A program made the translations under genes and the position numbers. The notes under the pieces are model-generated. The model did not search any database, was not told where the DNA came from, and was given only the letters and a program-made list of their open reading frames with translations. This document shows, piece by piece, positions 16,929 to 25,900 of a stretch of 49,709 nucleotides of DNA. The stretch is from Cytobacillus sp. IB215665 (GTDB lineage: Bacteria > Bacillota > Bacilli > Bacillales > SM2101), in the NCBI RefSeq assembly GCF_033963835.1, contig NZ_JAXBME010000025.1:1-49709 (forward strand), written 5' to 3'. Every line of letters begins with the position of its first letter. The first letter of the stretch is position 1.

Positions 16929-16965
16929 GAACATTAATCAACATGTTGTTCAACATTGGTATAAA
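16929..16965 (+). promoter_or_regulatory. Candidate TetR operator and extended -10 promoter
   Basis: The perfect palindrome CAACATGTTG (16939-16948) lies inside the wider imperfect repeat GAACA ... TGTTC (16929-16951). It is followed by an extended -10 element TGGTATAAA (TATAAA at 16960-16965). The position between divergent genes suits repressor control of the phosphotransferase operon. Confidence 0.5.
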
Positions 16966-17016
16966 GAATTGTTTGAGAACATACTATTGTGTGAAAAATC
17001 TTTAGGGGGATAAAGA

Positions 17017-19653
17017 ATGATGAAATCATGTGTGCTGTTTTTTGAAGAAATTGACCGTTCCAGTCTGCCGTTAGTGGGTGGGAAAGGGGCAAACCTTGGA
17101 GAATTAAGCAAAGCTGGGTTTCTCGTGCCGGGAGGTTTCTGTGTTACGACATCTGCATATAAGGAATTTATCCAAACAAGTCCTGAAATGGAGCAATTAC
17201 TGAACCAGTTGAATCAATTGGATATAAATGATTTAAATAGCTTACGTATGCTCGGGGAGAAAATTAGATGTCATATACAAGGACTTGCAATACCTAAAGA
17301 AGTAGAAAAGGAAATCATTTTAGCATGGGAAAAAGTTGGGCAAGACCACTTCTATGCTGTCCGCTCAAGCGCAACGGCAGAAGATCTTCCAACTGCCTCT
17401 TTTGCTGGGCAACAGGATACTCATCTTAACATCCTTGGACAAGGACAACTTCTCGACCATATCAGGAAATGCTGGGCCTCTCTTTTTACAGACAGAGCTA
17501 TTGCCTATCGAGTGAAAAATAATTTTGATCATGAGCATGTTTATTTATCAGTTGTCGTGCAACGAATGATTAAACCTGATATATCAGGAATTATGTTTAC
17601 AGCTGATCCTATTACTGGAAATAGAAATGTGGTCTCAATTGACGCAAGTTTTGGGTTAGGTGAAGCAATTGTTTCAGGAATTGTATCTGCAGATTTATAT
17701 AAAGTAAAATCGGGAGAAATAATTAGTAAAAGTATATCAGAAAAGAAAAAAGCGATAATTCCCCTTGTTCAAGGTGGTACTGAGACGAAGGAGTTACCTA
17801 TAGAGAAGCAAAAGCAGCAAGCTTTATCTGATCAAATAATTATAGAAGCAGCTGAACTTGGTAAGAAAATTGAAAACCATTACGGTTCTCCTCAAGATAT
17901 TGAGTTTTGTATAGTAGATGAAGAAATTTTTATTGTTCAAAGTCGTCCAATTACATCCTTGTATCCACTACCTGATCTCCCACAGCAGCCTTTACGTGTA
18001 TTATTATCCTTTGGCCATGTACAAATGATGACAGATGCGATGAAACCGTTAGGAATATCTGTTTTAAGAACGATATTCCCAAAGTCGTTTTTTGAGGAAT
18101 CGGGTGGCAGACTTTTTATCAATCCAACACTTTTTCTACAAACAAAATTAGGAAGAAAAATATTCCCTAAGGCATTAAATAGCATGGATGAATCGATTAG
18201 TCGAGCAGTAGAAGAATTTATACATCGACCTGATTTTATGAAAAGTCCTGTTATGAAAAAGTCGATAAGACCATTATTGAAACACCTTCGTCCAATCATT
18301 AAGGAAGTTCTTCTAAAAATATTTATACATGATCCGAGTTTAGCTAGAGGTCATGTAGAAGATGTCATGGACAGAGTAGTTAAAATTGTTCGAGATGATC
18401 TACACCATAAATCGGGAGTTATTCGTTTAGAGGCTGTTAAAAACAATTTGGAACAGCTAATAGGTCATGTTTCTAAAATTATGGCGAATCCGATGACATT
18501 GATGATTACAGCAAGAGTTCTACAAAAAAAGTTATACCAAATGACCGGAAGTGATTATGAATTTAACCAATTAACAAAATCATTGCCTGGGAATATCATG
18601 AGTGAAATGGGTCATGAGATGGGGGATTTAGCTGATTTAATTCGGGATTTACCAGAGGTAGAGAAGTATTTAAAATCAGCACAAGACGATAGTTTTTATG
18701 AAGGTTTATTAATGGTTAAGGGTGGTAAATCCTTTTTGCAATCCTTTGAAGCATTTATTGATAAGTACGGGATGCGATGCCCAGGAGAAATTGATATTAC
18801 AAGGCCTCGATGGAGAGAGAATCCAACTCTCATAACATCAACGATTCTAGGAAATAAGCAAAACTTAAAGCCAAATGATCATAGAGAAAAGTTCAAGCAA
18901 GGATTAAAAGAGGTGGACGAAGCAAAGAGAAGAGTTTTACAACAGGTTGGTAATAGGGGGCTTAACAAAATTAAGCAAAAGTATATGTCTCGTCTAATAG
19001 ACGTTTACCGTTATATGAGTGGTTTAAGGGAACATCATAAACATTTAGTTACAATAGTATTAGATGAATGTAAGCAAGCTTTACTGATAGAAGCAAATGA
19101 GATGGTGAATAAAAGAATACTTAAGAAGCAAGAAGATATCTACTTTTTAACTTTAGATGAAATAATAGAGATTGCCAATGGAACGTTCGAGTATAATGTT
19201 GCTATTTTCATCAAAGAACGTAAAGAGCAATATGCATGGCATCTAACTTTAAATCAGCCAAGAGTCATGACGAGTGAGGGTGAGATTATAACTGGAACTA
19301 TTAGAAATGGAAACTTCCCAGAAGGAGCTCTTATTGGTAGCCCTGTATCAGGAGGTGTAGTTGAAGGGAGGGCACGTGTTGTTTATAAGCCTGAAGAAGC
19401 GAATTTGAATGAGGGTGAAATATTAATTGCAAACTATACTGATCCTGGATGGACCCCATTATTTCAAACTGCTAAAGCATTAGTAACTGAAGTTGGTGGA
19501 TTAATGACTCATGGGTCAGTTGTTGCTCGAGAATATGGGCTTCCGGCTGTAGTTGGTGTGGAAGATGCGACCATAAAAATCAAGGATGGACAGTTGATTC
19601 GCCTCAATGGAGACGAAGGCTATGTGGAGATTTTAAACGATGAAACAAAGTAA
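17017..19653 (+). CDS. rph-like: Rifampin phosphotransferase / PEP-synthase-like enzyme
   Basis: An 878-aa PEP-utilising enzyme, near the usual length of about 865 aa for bacterial RPH. The N-terminal ATP-grasp region (about 1-310) includes LVGGKGANLGELSKAGF, VRSSATAEDLPTASFAGQQDT and DIEFCIVDEEIFIVQSRPI. The middle domain would bind the antibiotic in RPH. The C-terminal swivelling His domain has GGLMTHGSVVAREYGLPAVVGV, with His832 the phospho-carrier. RPH converts ATP, rifampin and water to phospho-rifampin, AMP and phosphate. B. subtilis-type Pps proteins of this shape are also annotated PEP synthase, so substrate is unproven. It overlaps the MFS gene by 14 bp. Confidence 0.85.
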   Translation: MMKSCVLFFEEIDRSSLPLVGGKGANLGELSKAGFLVPGGFCVTTSAYKEFIQTSPEMEQLLNQLNQLDINDLNSLRMLGEKIRCHIQGLAIPKEVEKEIILAWEKVGQDHFYAVRSSATAEDLPTASFAGQQDTHLNILGQGQLLDHIRKCWASLFTDRAIAYRVKNNFDHEHVYLSVVVQRMIKPDISGIMFTADPITGNRNVVSIDASFGLGEAIVSGIVSADLYKVKSGEIISKSISEKKKAIIPLVQGGTETKELPIEKQKQQALSDQIIIEAAELGKKIENHYGSPQDIEFCIVDEEIFIVQSRPITSLYPLPDLPQQPLRVLLSFGHVQMMTDAMKPLGISVLRTIFPKSFFEESGGRLFINPTLFLQTKLGRKIFPKALNSMDESISRAVEEFIHRPDFMKSPVMKKSIRPLLKHLRPIIKEVLLKIFIHDPSLARGHVEDVMDRVVKIVRDDLHHKSGVIRLEAVKNNLEQLIGHVSKIMANPMTLMITARVLQKKLYQMTGSDYEFNQLTKSLPGNIMSEMGHEMGDLADLIRDLPEVEKYLKSAQDDSFYEGLLMVKGGKSFLQSFEAFIDKYGMRCPGEIDITRPRWRENPTLITSTILGNKQNLKPNDHREKFKQGLKEVDEAKRRVLQQVGNRGLNKIKQKYMSRLIDVYRYMSGLREHHKHLVTIVLDECKQALLIEANEMVNKRILKKQEDIYFLTLDEIIEIANGTFEYNVAIFIKERKEQYAWHLTLNQPRVMTSEGEIITGTIRNGNFPEGALIGSPVSGGVVEGRARVVYKPEEANLNEGEILIANYTDPGWTPLFQTAKALVTEVGGLMTHGSVVAREYGLPAVVGVEDATIKIKDGQLIRLNGDEGYVEILNDETK

Positions 19654-21010
19654 TCGCATTTTAATTTTCTCGGGCATTTTGGCAGCCGGGGTGGCGAACA
19701 TGATGATGCAAACGGTGGTCGCCACCATCTTGCCTCAAGTTATTCAAGAGCTAGGAGACGGACATTTGTATGGATGGGTGTTTAGTGGATACCTGCTTCT
19801 CTCAACCATCACCATCCCGCTATTTGCAAAGATGGCCGATCTCTTTGGATACAAACGTATTTTTCTTATTGGTATATCAGTTTTTTTAATCGGTACCTTA
19901 TTATGTGGCCTAGCTCCGTCTCTTCCGTTTTTGGTAATCGCAAGACTAATTCAAGGAATCGGAGCAGGGGCATTAGGGCCGGTGTCCATCGCTTTTATTA
20001 GTCTCTTATTTCCAAGTGAAAACAGAGGTAAAGCACTAAGTGCTTATGCAGCGATCCAGTTACTTGCCAATCTGATTGGTCCGATTGCCGGCCGCTATGT
20101 CTCATCTGCTTTTGGCTGGTCATATGCGTTCTTTATGGTTATTCCCTTTGCATTTGTGGCTTTATTGATTCTTCTTTGTTCCAAATTAGACAAAAAAGAA
20201 AAACAGGCTACTACATGGAAAGAAATAAATTACCTAGGTGCTCTTCTATTAGGAACCTCCATTGCCTTGTTCATTCAGGGCTGGTCAATCTTTGAAAACT
20301 CTGGATGGAGAATTAGTGTAATAGCCATGATGGTAGGATGCCTTTGTCTAATATTGTTGTTCATCCGTCAGGACAGGCGACACCCGGAGGCTATTTTGCC
20401 ACAGCAATTGATAAAAATAAAAAATGTTTTCCTTGCCAATATAAGCGCCTTTATATTGGGTACGATCAACTATGGTGCGATTGCCATTTTTCCACTATTA
20501 TCCGTCGCTTTATTTGAAGGAACGGAGAACAGCTCGCGTCTACTGTTGCCACTAATGATTGGGCTAAGTATTGGTGTCATCCTCTCGGGTAGGATGATGC
20601 AAAAGCATTCCTATAAAAAGTTAGCGGTAAGAGGATGGCTTCTTACTTCTGTTGCCCTTTTTTCTATCAGCATTTTAATTTTTGCTGGTATTGGAGTGAA
20701 TTTCATATATTTTTTTGCTTTCCTGACGGGATTTGGAATTGGCAGTGTCATGCCGACCTTCATGCTTCCTGCTCAAAATGCAGTGTCTGACAACTATCAG
20801 GCGACGGTTGGTGGAATGATCCAGCTCAGCAGGAATATAGGTGGAGCAGCTGGTATCCCCATTCTGACAAGTCTTATGGCAATTGCTGAATCTTGGGGTG
20901 CAGGAATGCAAAAGTTTGGATTTCTTTTTCTCGTCCTCTTTTTCTTTGGTTTAATGGGGATTGTAATTGGAAAAAGATATGAAGGGAAGAATGCAGATAA
21001 GTTTCAGTAA
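19640..21010 (+). CDS. MFS drug exporter (DHA2/EmrB-QacA-like)
   Basis: A 456-aa membrane protein with about 12-14 helices. It begins with the DHA2-type TM1 (NMMMQTVVATILPQVIQEL) and motif A (FAKMADLFGYKRIFLIGI). The motif-C-like stretch AYAAIQLLANLIGPIAGRYV follows. It starts inside the phosphotransferase gene and is translationally coupled to it, so drug modification and efflux share one TetR-controlled transcript. The substrate is unknown. Confidence 0.9.
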   Translation: MKQSNRILIFSGILAAGVANMMMQTVVATILPQVIQELGDGHLYGWVFSGYLLLSTITIPLFAKMADLFGYKRIFLIGISVFLIGTLLCGLAPSLPFLVIARLIQGIGAGALGPVSIAFISLLFPSENRGKALSAYAAIQLLANLIGPIAGRYVSSAFGWSYAFFMVIPFAFVALLILLCSKLDKKEKQATTWKEINYLGALLLGTSIALFIQGWSIFENSGWRISVIAMMVGCLCLILLFIRQDRRHPEAILPQQLIKIKNVFLANISAFILGTINYGAIAIFPLLSVALFEGTENSSRLLLPLMIGLSIGVILSGRMMQKHSYKKLAVRGWLLTSVALFSISILIFAGIGVNFIYFFAFLTGFGIGSVMPTFMLPAQNAVSDNYQATVGGMIQLSRNIGGAAGIPILTSLMAIAESWGAGMQKFGFLFLVLFFFGLMGIVIGKRYEGKNADKFQ

Positions 21011-21315
21011 AGTCATAAAAATATATCTCTAATTCAAGTCTTCGGCAACCTGGCGTATTTCACTAAGAGATGCGTCTGTATTTATGATTTGGGCCATATT
21101 GTGGAATAAGGAATAACAAGTTATTTGATTTATTAAATGTATGGTCTGTAAGTTGGAAGGATCTTTTGTAACAAGGTATTCAAACAAAATACTATAACAA
21201 TAAAAAATTAAAAATGCTCTATTGATAGAAAATATATAAATGTTTTGATAAATAATGTAATATATTGGTGTAATGTATAAATATTGCAATTTAAATTACA
21301 TTGGAGTTGTATTAT
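21011..21315. other. Intergenic region with right flanking repeat
   Basis: GGGCCATATTGTGGAATAA at 21091-21109 plus GGAATAACAAG repeats the sequence at 15994. A minus-strand reading just beside it (MAQIINTDASLSEIRQVAED) has no RBS and looks like the end of a lost gene. The last 130 bp are very AT-rich and probably carry the promoter of the esterase-like gene. Confidence 0.45.
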
Positions 21316-22677
21316 ATGAAATCATTAAAGAGGAATATAGTATACATAATCTTTTCTTCACTTCTATTATTTATACTTATATCTGGTTGTTCAAATCAAC
21401 AAGTGTCTGAGAGCACAGAAAGCAGTCAACGGATTACTAATGATGAAGAGTTAGAGACAGTTCAAAATTTAAAATCTGAACATATTAAACCTATCGAATT
21501 GGAAAGTTCGGACTATAGTGATCTAGAATTTTTAAAAGAAATTTTAGAAGACAAGAGAGTGGTAATGCTAGGGGAAAGTTCACATGGAGTGGCTGAATAT
21601 AATCAAATAAAAGGAAGGTTAATCCAATTTTTACATGAAGAATTAGGTTACAATGTAGTAGCATTTGAAAGCGGTTTGACAGAGGTTGGTAGTACAAATG
21701 AGATATTGGCTGAGATTGATACAATTACCGCTTTGAAGAATTCCCTTTTCCAACCTTGGCATACAACTAAAAATAATATTTTATTTAATTATTTTAAACA
21801 GGAGAAATCTACGAATCAACCTATTAACATTGCTGGATTTGATATGCAGGCAATGGGAGGATTAGAGGGGAAATCGCTTTACCAACTAGTTGAGGGTATT
21901 GATCTAGAGTATGCAAAGGCAATCAAAGTAGCAGAAAAGGAGTTTTATAATTTAACTGTGAAAGAAACTATTAATAAGATACCTGAAGATTGGAACGAAA
22001 AAGCTAAAGGGTTAGTTGATCAATATAATAATATGTTAAGTGAATTAAACAATGAAAATTCTCTTCTAAGTCGATCATTTGACGAAAATGTAATTCAATT
22101 GCTAAGAAAAAGTTTCGAGCAAAGGATATACTCACTCTCAAATATTTTCAATAATGAAGAGTATCATACAAGCATGACTGGTTTCAACCTGAGAGATAAA
22201 ACAATGTCGGAAAATTTAGTATGGCTGCTCGAAGAAATGTATCCGAATGAAAAGTTTGTTGTGTGGGCACATAATGCTCATATTATGAAGTATAGGTCAA
22301 AGGTAAAAACTGCTGATAATTACCCTAGCCCTATATTTGTTTCTTTTGTTGAGAATTTACCAGAATCGATTAAAGAGGACTCCTATATAATAGGACTATA
22401 TATGTATAGTGGGAAAAATAAAGGTAACGATCAAGAAGTTATGGATGTAAGCACTGATCATAAAACACATTCGATAGAAAATTTCCTTAATCAACCAGGA
22501 TTTCCTGCATCATTTATAAATATTGATATAGACGATGATACAGAGAATAAATATTGGTGGAATTCTGAAATAACAAGTAAGTATTGGGGAGTTACTGAGG
22601 AAACATTTATACCTAGTGAACAATACGATGGTCTTATTCAGATAGACAAAGTTAATCCTCCGATATATTTTCCTTGA
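21316..22677 (+). CDS. Erythromycin-esterase-like lipoprotein
   Basis: A 453-aa protein from ATG 21316 (GGAG at 21303-21306; the TTG at 21301 overlaps the RBS and is rejected). Signal peptide and lipobox LFILISGC imply a lipid-anchored extracellular protein. The erythromycin esterase superfamily motifs are present: VVMLGESSHGVAEYNQIK with the conserved Glu/His, NVVAFESG, INIAGFDMQ and KFVVWAHNAHIMKY. Ere enzymes open the macrolide lactone. Most chromosomal homologues have other, unknown substrates, so resistance should not be assumed. It is followed 82 bp later by another lipoprotein gene. Confidence 0.85.
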   Translation: MKSLKRNIVYIIFSSLLLFILISGCSNQQVSESTESSQRITNDEELETVQNLKSEHIKPIELESSDYSDLEFLKEILEDKRVVMLGESSHGVAEYNQIKGRLIQFLHEELGYNVVAFESGLTEVGSTNEILAEIDTITALKNSLFQPWHTTKNNILFNYFKQEKSTNQPINIAGFDMQAMGGLEGKSLYQLVEGIDLEYAKAIKVAEKEFYNLTVKETINKIPEDWNEKAKGLVDQYNNMLSELNNENSLLSRSFDENVIQLLRKSFEQRIYSLSNIFNNEEYHTSMTGFNLRDKTMSENLVWLLEEMYPNEKFVVWAHNAHIMKYRSKVKTADNYPSPIFVSFVENLPESIKEDSYIIGLYMYSGKNKGNDQEVMDVSTDHKTHSIENFLNQPGFPASFINIDIDDDTENKYWWNSEITSKYWGVTEETFIPSEQYDGLIQIDKVNPPIYFP

Positions 22678-22759
22678 TATGAAATCAATAGTAAATAGCT
22701 GTTAACATTCCGAGATTGTTAGAAAGAACAATATGAATCTATTATAGGAGATTCCTAAA

Positions 22760-23695
22760 ATGAAAAAGAAAATGAACTATTTAATCTTACTTTTAACGTT
22801 CATCTTTATGGTTGGTTGTAACAACTTAGAAGATGGATCCATTACAGATGCAAAAACAGACCCACAAGAAGTAACCACAGTTGAAACAAATAAAAATAGC
22901 GAAAAAGAAGAAACTATAACGGTTATTGATGAACAAGTAGTAGAGGAAACACCAACCCAACTAAATAATGAACTGTTCTCAGGATACAAACTTATTGAAG
23001 TTGATGGTGGTGATCTGTCTGGATATCGTGAACCTAACGTCGTAGTTGACATTGGTTACGGTGACCGTAAATATTGGGCATTTACTAATGAATACGGGCA
23101 ACTAGTACGTATCATTGCTGACGAAATCATTATACAAGATGACGGTAACGAACCTGTATTATCGACTGGCAGATACTATTCTGATGAGGCAAAGGTTCCT
23201 GGCGTCGAAAGTCACGTTTTAGATGAAGGACATATAATTGCTGATTCTCTCGGAGGGGTATCGAATGCTTACAATATTACCCCACAAGATAGTACACTCA
23301 ACCGACATGGTGATCAAGCTTATATGGAAGACGTGATCCGTAGCGCAGGTGGAGCTACTAATTTTGAAGCAATTATCATATATCCTAATACGGAAACGCA
23401 GATTCCTTCAAGTTATCAGTACACCTATACTTTAATGGGTAACGAGATTGTTAATACATTTGACAATGTGAACCCTGATGAAGTAAACTCATCACTCGGT
23501 TTAACAGGCAGTGAGCCTTCCGATTCAACTAGTTCAAACACAAACGGTGATATTTCTAGTGTTGATACAAACGGTAATGGACAGGTGACGATTAAAGAAG
23601 CAAAAGCTGCAGGTTTCAGTATGCCAATAACGAGTGATCATTGGTTATACTCCTATATGCACGATGCTGATAAGGACGGTATGGTAGGTGAGTAA
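22760..23695 (+). CDS. Secreted DNA/RNA non-specific endonuclease, lipoprotein
   Basis: A 311-aa protein. Signal peptide with lipobox FIFMVGC, an acidic linker (about 25-75), then a non-specific endonuclease domain (about 80-240) with catalytic-type DEGHIIADSLGGVSNAYNI followed by TPQDSTLNRHGDQAYME (DGH-like motif plus the Asn metal ligand). The C-terminal tail has an EF-hand/Excalibur-like pair (DTNGNGQVTIKEAKAAGF and DADKDGMVGE). It resembles Bacillus YokF/YncB-type surface nucleases, which degrade extracellular nucleic acid. The RBS is ataggagatt. Confidence 0.88.
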   Translation: MKKKMNYLILLLTFIFMVGCNNLEDGSITDAKTDPQEVTTVETNKNSEKEETITVIDEQVVEETPTQLNNELFSGYKLIEVDGGDLSGYREPNVVVDIGYGDRKYWAFTNEYGQLVRIIADEIIIQDDGNEPVLSTGRYYSDEAKVPGVESHVLDEGHIIADSLGGVSNAYNITPQDSTLNRHGDQAYMEDVIRSAGGATNFEAIIIYPNTETQIPSSYQYTYTLMGNEIVNTFDNVNPDEVNSSLGLTGSEPSDSTSSNTNGDISSVDTNGNGQVTIKEAKAAGFSMPITSDHWLYSYMHDADKDGMVGE

Positions 23696-23961
23696 GCCCC
23701 TAGAACTTTGAGGAAAAATAAATGAACAATGGAGTATTTTGCTCGTTGGACGATTCATAACAATTTGCGAATTGGTGTTTGTACAGGAACAATTGAGTCA
23801 TCTAAATTTATATGGTGAGGATAAAATTATTATTCACTAACAGAAGTTTTTAGTTCAATAACTACCTTCAACTATCTGGTGCCTTAATGAAATAAGGATC
23901 ACAAAAATGATCAAACGTTATTCCAAACCAAAATATAAAACTATGAAAAAATAGGCATATA
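23696..23961. other. Intergenic region, no gene seen
   Basis: No open frame with an RBS. The sequence is AT-rich and contains scraps that could be insertion-sequence debris. It ends at the candidate small-RNA promoter. Confidence 0.4.
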
Positions 23962-24055
23962 TGGTATAATTAAGGTATTAGTGTAAATTCAATTTTTTCA
24001 TTTTTGACTTTCGCTCTTTTGCGAAACCCCTACTTAAAAGTAGGGGTTTTTTGTT
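23962..24055 (+). ncRNA. Candidate small RNA with its own promoter and terminator
   Basis: An extended -10 promoter (TGGTATAAT, TATAAT at 23965-23970) would start transcription near 23977. About 45 nt later come a small hairpin TTTCGC/GCGAAA and a strong intrinsic terminator AACCCCTACTT/AAGTAGGGGTT (24025-24049) with TTTTTT. No ORF lies between. The expected product is a roughly 75-80 nt RNA. The -35 region is weak. Confidence 0.5.
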
Positions 24056-24155
24056 TTCTATTAACTTTTTCCTCACTAAAAATATACATTTAATAGAATT
24101 GGTATTGAAATCTAAAAATTAGTTGTATATAATTACCTTATATTTATTTTCATCT

Positions 24156-24421
24156 GAAAGCTGTTATGCTACTCCACTTAATTGTGAGCAGGTAGGAACT
24201 CGGCACATCCGAACTGAAAGCTGTTATGCTACTCCACTTAACTGTGAGCAGGTAGGAACTCGGCACATCCACTTTTGAAAGCTATTATGCTACCCCACAT
24301 AACTGTGAGCAGGTAGGAACTTTGGCACATCCAATTCTTGAAAGCTGTTATGCTATCCCACATTAACAAGTGAGCAGGTAGGAACTCGGCACATCTCTTA
24401 AGTACTCTTATACTATCCCGT
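24156..24421. repeat. Tandem array of 60-bp repeats, copy 1
   Basis: Four units start at 24156, 24216, 24277 and 24340 (periods 60, 61, 63), plus a degenerate fifth at about 24400. Each begins GAAAGCTGTTATGCTA, has GTGAGCAGGTAGGAACT in the middle and ends near GGCACATCC. Divergence is concentrated between the conserved blocks. The array lies upstream of the recT operon. An almost identical array occurs at 35247-35512. Units are too long and too similar throughout for a CRISPR, and no long ORF follows the repeat on the plus strand. Confidence 0.95.
24386..24414 (+). promoter_or_regulatory. Promoter at the end of repeat array 1
   Basis: TCGGCA (24386-24391), a 17-nt spacer and TATACT (24409-24414). 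The -35-like TCGGCA is the tail of a repeat unit. In the other units TCGGCA/TTGGCA is followed at 19-21 nt by TATGCT, so only the last unit has ideal spacing. It would drive the recT operon through two terminators. Confidence 0.5.
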
Positions 24422-24523
24422 ATTTTGTAATGATAGAAAAAGAGAATTAGTAGCAACACACAAGGGTTATTCACTATGGGTAAAACATGCATTTTTGCAT
24501 GACTAAAATATAAAGAACGCACA

Positions 24524-24571
24524 AAGCGTAGCTAAAATAACCATTTAGGTTTTTATTAGCTGCGCTTTTTT
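24524..24571 (+). terminator. Leader terminator 1 before recT
   Basis: AAGCGTAGCTAA (24524-24535) pairs with TTAGCTGCGCTT (from 24556), followed by TTTT. Confidence 0.75.
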
Positions 24572-24581
24572 GCGTAATCCA

Positions 24582-24618
24582 AAAGACGTATGGGGTTTAA
24601 CTCTATACGTCTTTTTTT
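24582..24618 (+). terminator. Leader terminator 2 before recT
   Basis: AAAGACGTAT pairs with ATACGTCTTT and runs into TTTTTTT. It ends 40 bp before the recT ATG, leaving no visible room for another promoter. Confidence 0.8.
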
Positions 24619-24657
24619 ATTTTCAAAAAACCTAAATAAAAAGGAGAATGGTCGAAA

Positions 24658-25899
24658 ATGAAAAAAGTAATGGAATTTACACAAGAGCAAAAAGTATTAA
24701 TATGGAACGTAAAAGTTCAACCCAAAAACGGAACACCTGATGATGCTAAGATTTTCGTTGAAATCTGTGAAACCTACGGATTAAATCCATTGTTAGGGGA
24801 CATCGTATTTCAACGATATGAATCAAAAATGGGACCTGTAGTTAACTACATTACTACAAGAGATGGGTATTTAAAAGCAGCAATGCGTGATTCAGAATAT
24901 GTGAGGGTCATATCAGCTGTTGTTAAAGAAGGAGATCATTTTAAGTTTGATGTCGTTGATGGTTCTGTTAAACATGAGTTTGGGACTAAAAGAGGAAATA
25001 TTCTAGGAGCATGGGCTATAGCCGAGCATAAAACACGTGGTCGTTTATCTGTGTTTGTTGACTTTGATGAGTATTTTAGAGCTAACGCTAAAAGCCAAAA
25101 TGGTAGAAGTCCTATATGGGACTCTATGCCGTCGGCCATGATCCAAAAAGTAGCTGAAACTTTTGTCCTTCGTCGCCAGTTCCCGCTAACTGGTATTACA
25201 ACAGAAGAAGAGATGGGTACAAATGAGTTTATTGAAGATGTAGCTGAAACTCCTGTTCAACCGCAATCTCAACCTCAATCAAAAGTTGTGCAAAAACAAA
25301 ATAAAGATGTAATCAATATTTCAACTAAACAAGATACAAAAGAAAAGACCAATTCTAAGGCTAAAAATAAGCCTAAGAATGAGGAAGAGCCAAAAGAGGA
25401 GACAAAAACAAAAACAAACCCACCAAAAACAGAAAGTAAAGAAGTGAATACTGAATCAACTAAGCCTGAACTACAGGTTGAACAAGAACCTGCTAAAACT
25501 CAGGAGGATGCTACTGAAGCGCAAGAAACACAGAAACCTGAACCAGCTCCACCAACACCAAAGAATGATGATCCGTTTGCTAATAAGCAAGAAAGTACAC
25601 CAACACCAAAGAACGATGATCCATTTGCTGATAAGCAAGATGATGTTTCTAGTAAAAAGACATCAGCAGAAGGAAGTAATCTATATCGACTACAACGTGT
25701 TGAAATTGGTGTTACACCTGCAACGAATGTACCTTACGCTAAGTTGTTCTTAAGTGGTGAAAATGGACAAGTGTTGGTTCTAGCAAGAGGTCAAGAAAAA
25801 GTGGACCTTGCTGATCAAGTAGTAGAAGGTCAGTTATTAAAAGTTGATTATGTATCTGAAAACAGCTATAACTTCTTACAATCAATTGAGGTGGCTTAA
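24658..25899 (+). CDS. recT: RecT/Bet-family single-strand annealing protein with long tail
   Basis: A 413-aa protein. Residues about 1-195 match the Bet/RecT core (ETYGLNPLLGDIVFQRY, VNYITTRDGYLKAAMRDSEY, ILGAWAIAEHKTRG, SAMIQKVAETFVLRRQFP). The core is longer than normal by a disordered, charged linker (about 200-335) with two near-identical PTPKNDDPFA modules. A small C-terminal domain follows (about 345-413: LYRLQRVEIGVTPATNVPYA, GQVLVLARGQEK). Redbeta/RecT proteins anneal complementary ssDNA, usually with a partner exonuclease and SSB, both of which are encoded downstream. The RBS is AAGGAG. Confidence 0.9.
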   Translation: MKKVMEFTQEQKVLIWNVKVQPKNGTPDDAKIFVEICETYGLNPLLGDIVFQRYESKMGPVVNYITTRDGYLKAAMRDSEYVRVISAVVKEGDHFKFDVVDGSVKHEFGTKRGNILGAWAIAEHKTRGRLSVFVDFDEYFRANAKSQNGRSPIWDSMPSAMIQKVAETFVLRRQFPLTGITTEEEMGTNEFIEDVAETPVQPQSQPQSKVVQKQNKDVINISTKQDTKEKTNSKAKNKPKNEEEPKEETKTKTNPPKTESKEVNTESTKPELQVEQEPAKTQEDATEAQETQKPEPAPPTPKNDDPFANKQESTPTPKNDDPFADKQDDVSSKKTSAEGSNLYRLQRVEIGVTPATNVPYAKLFLSGENGQVLVLARGQEKVDLADQVVEGQLLKVDYVSENSYNFLQSIEVA

Positions 25900-25900
25900 T

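Noticed and set aside
21029-21289. Minus-strand 86-aa ORF
   Set aside because: Very hydrophobic AT-rich translation, no RBS. Only its last 22 residues look gene-like and are treated as debris.
24156-24421. CRISPR array
   Set aside because: Whole 60-bp units are similar, including what would be spacers. There is no constant short repeat with unique spacers, and no cas genes (the Cas4-like nuclease belongs to the recT operon).
24238-24522. Minus-strand ORF of 94 aa through repeat array 1 (and 73 aa in array 2)
   Set aside because: It follows from the period of the repeat being near a multiple of three. There is no RBS and the frame is not kept by substitutions.
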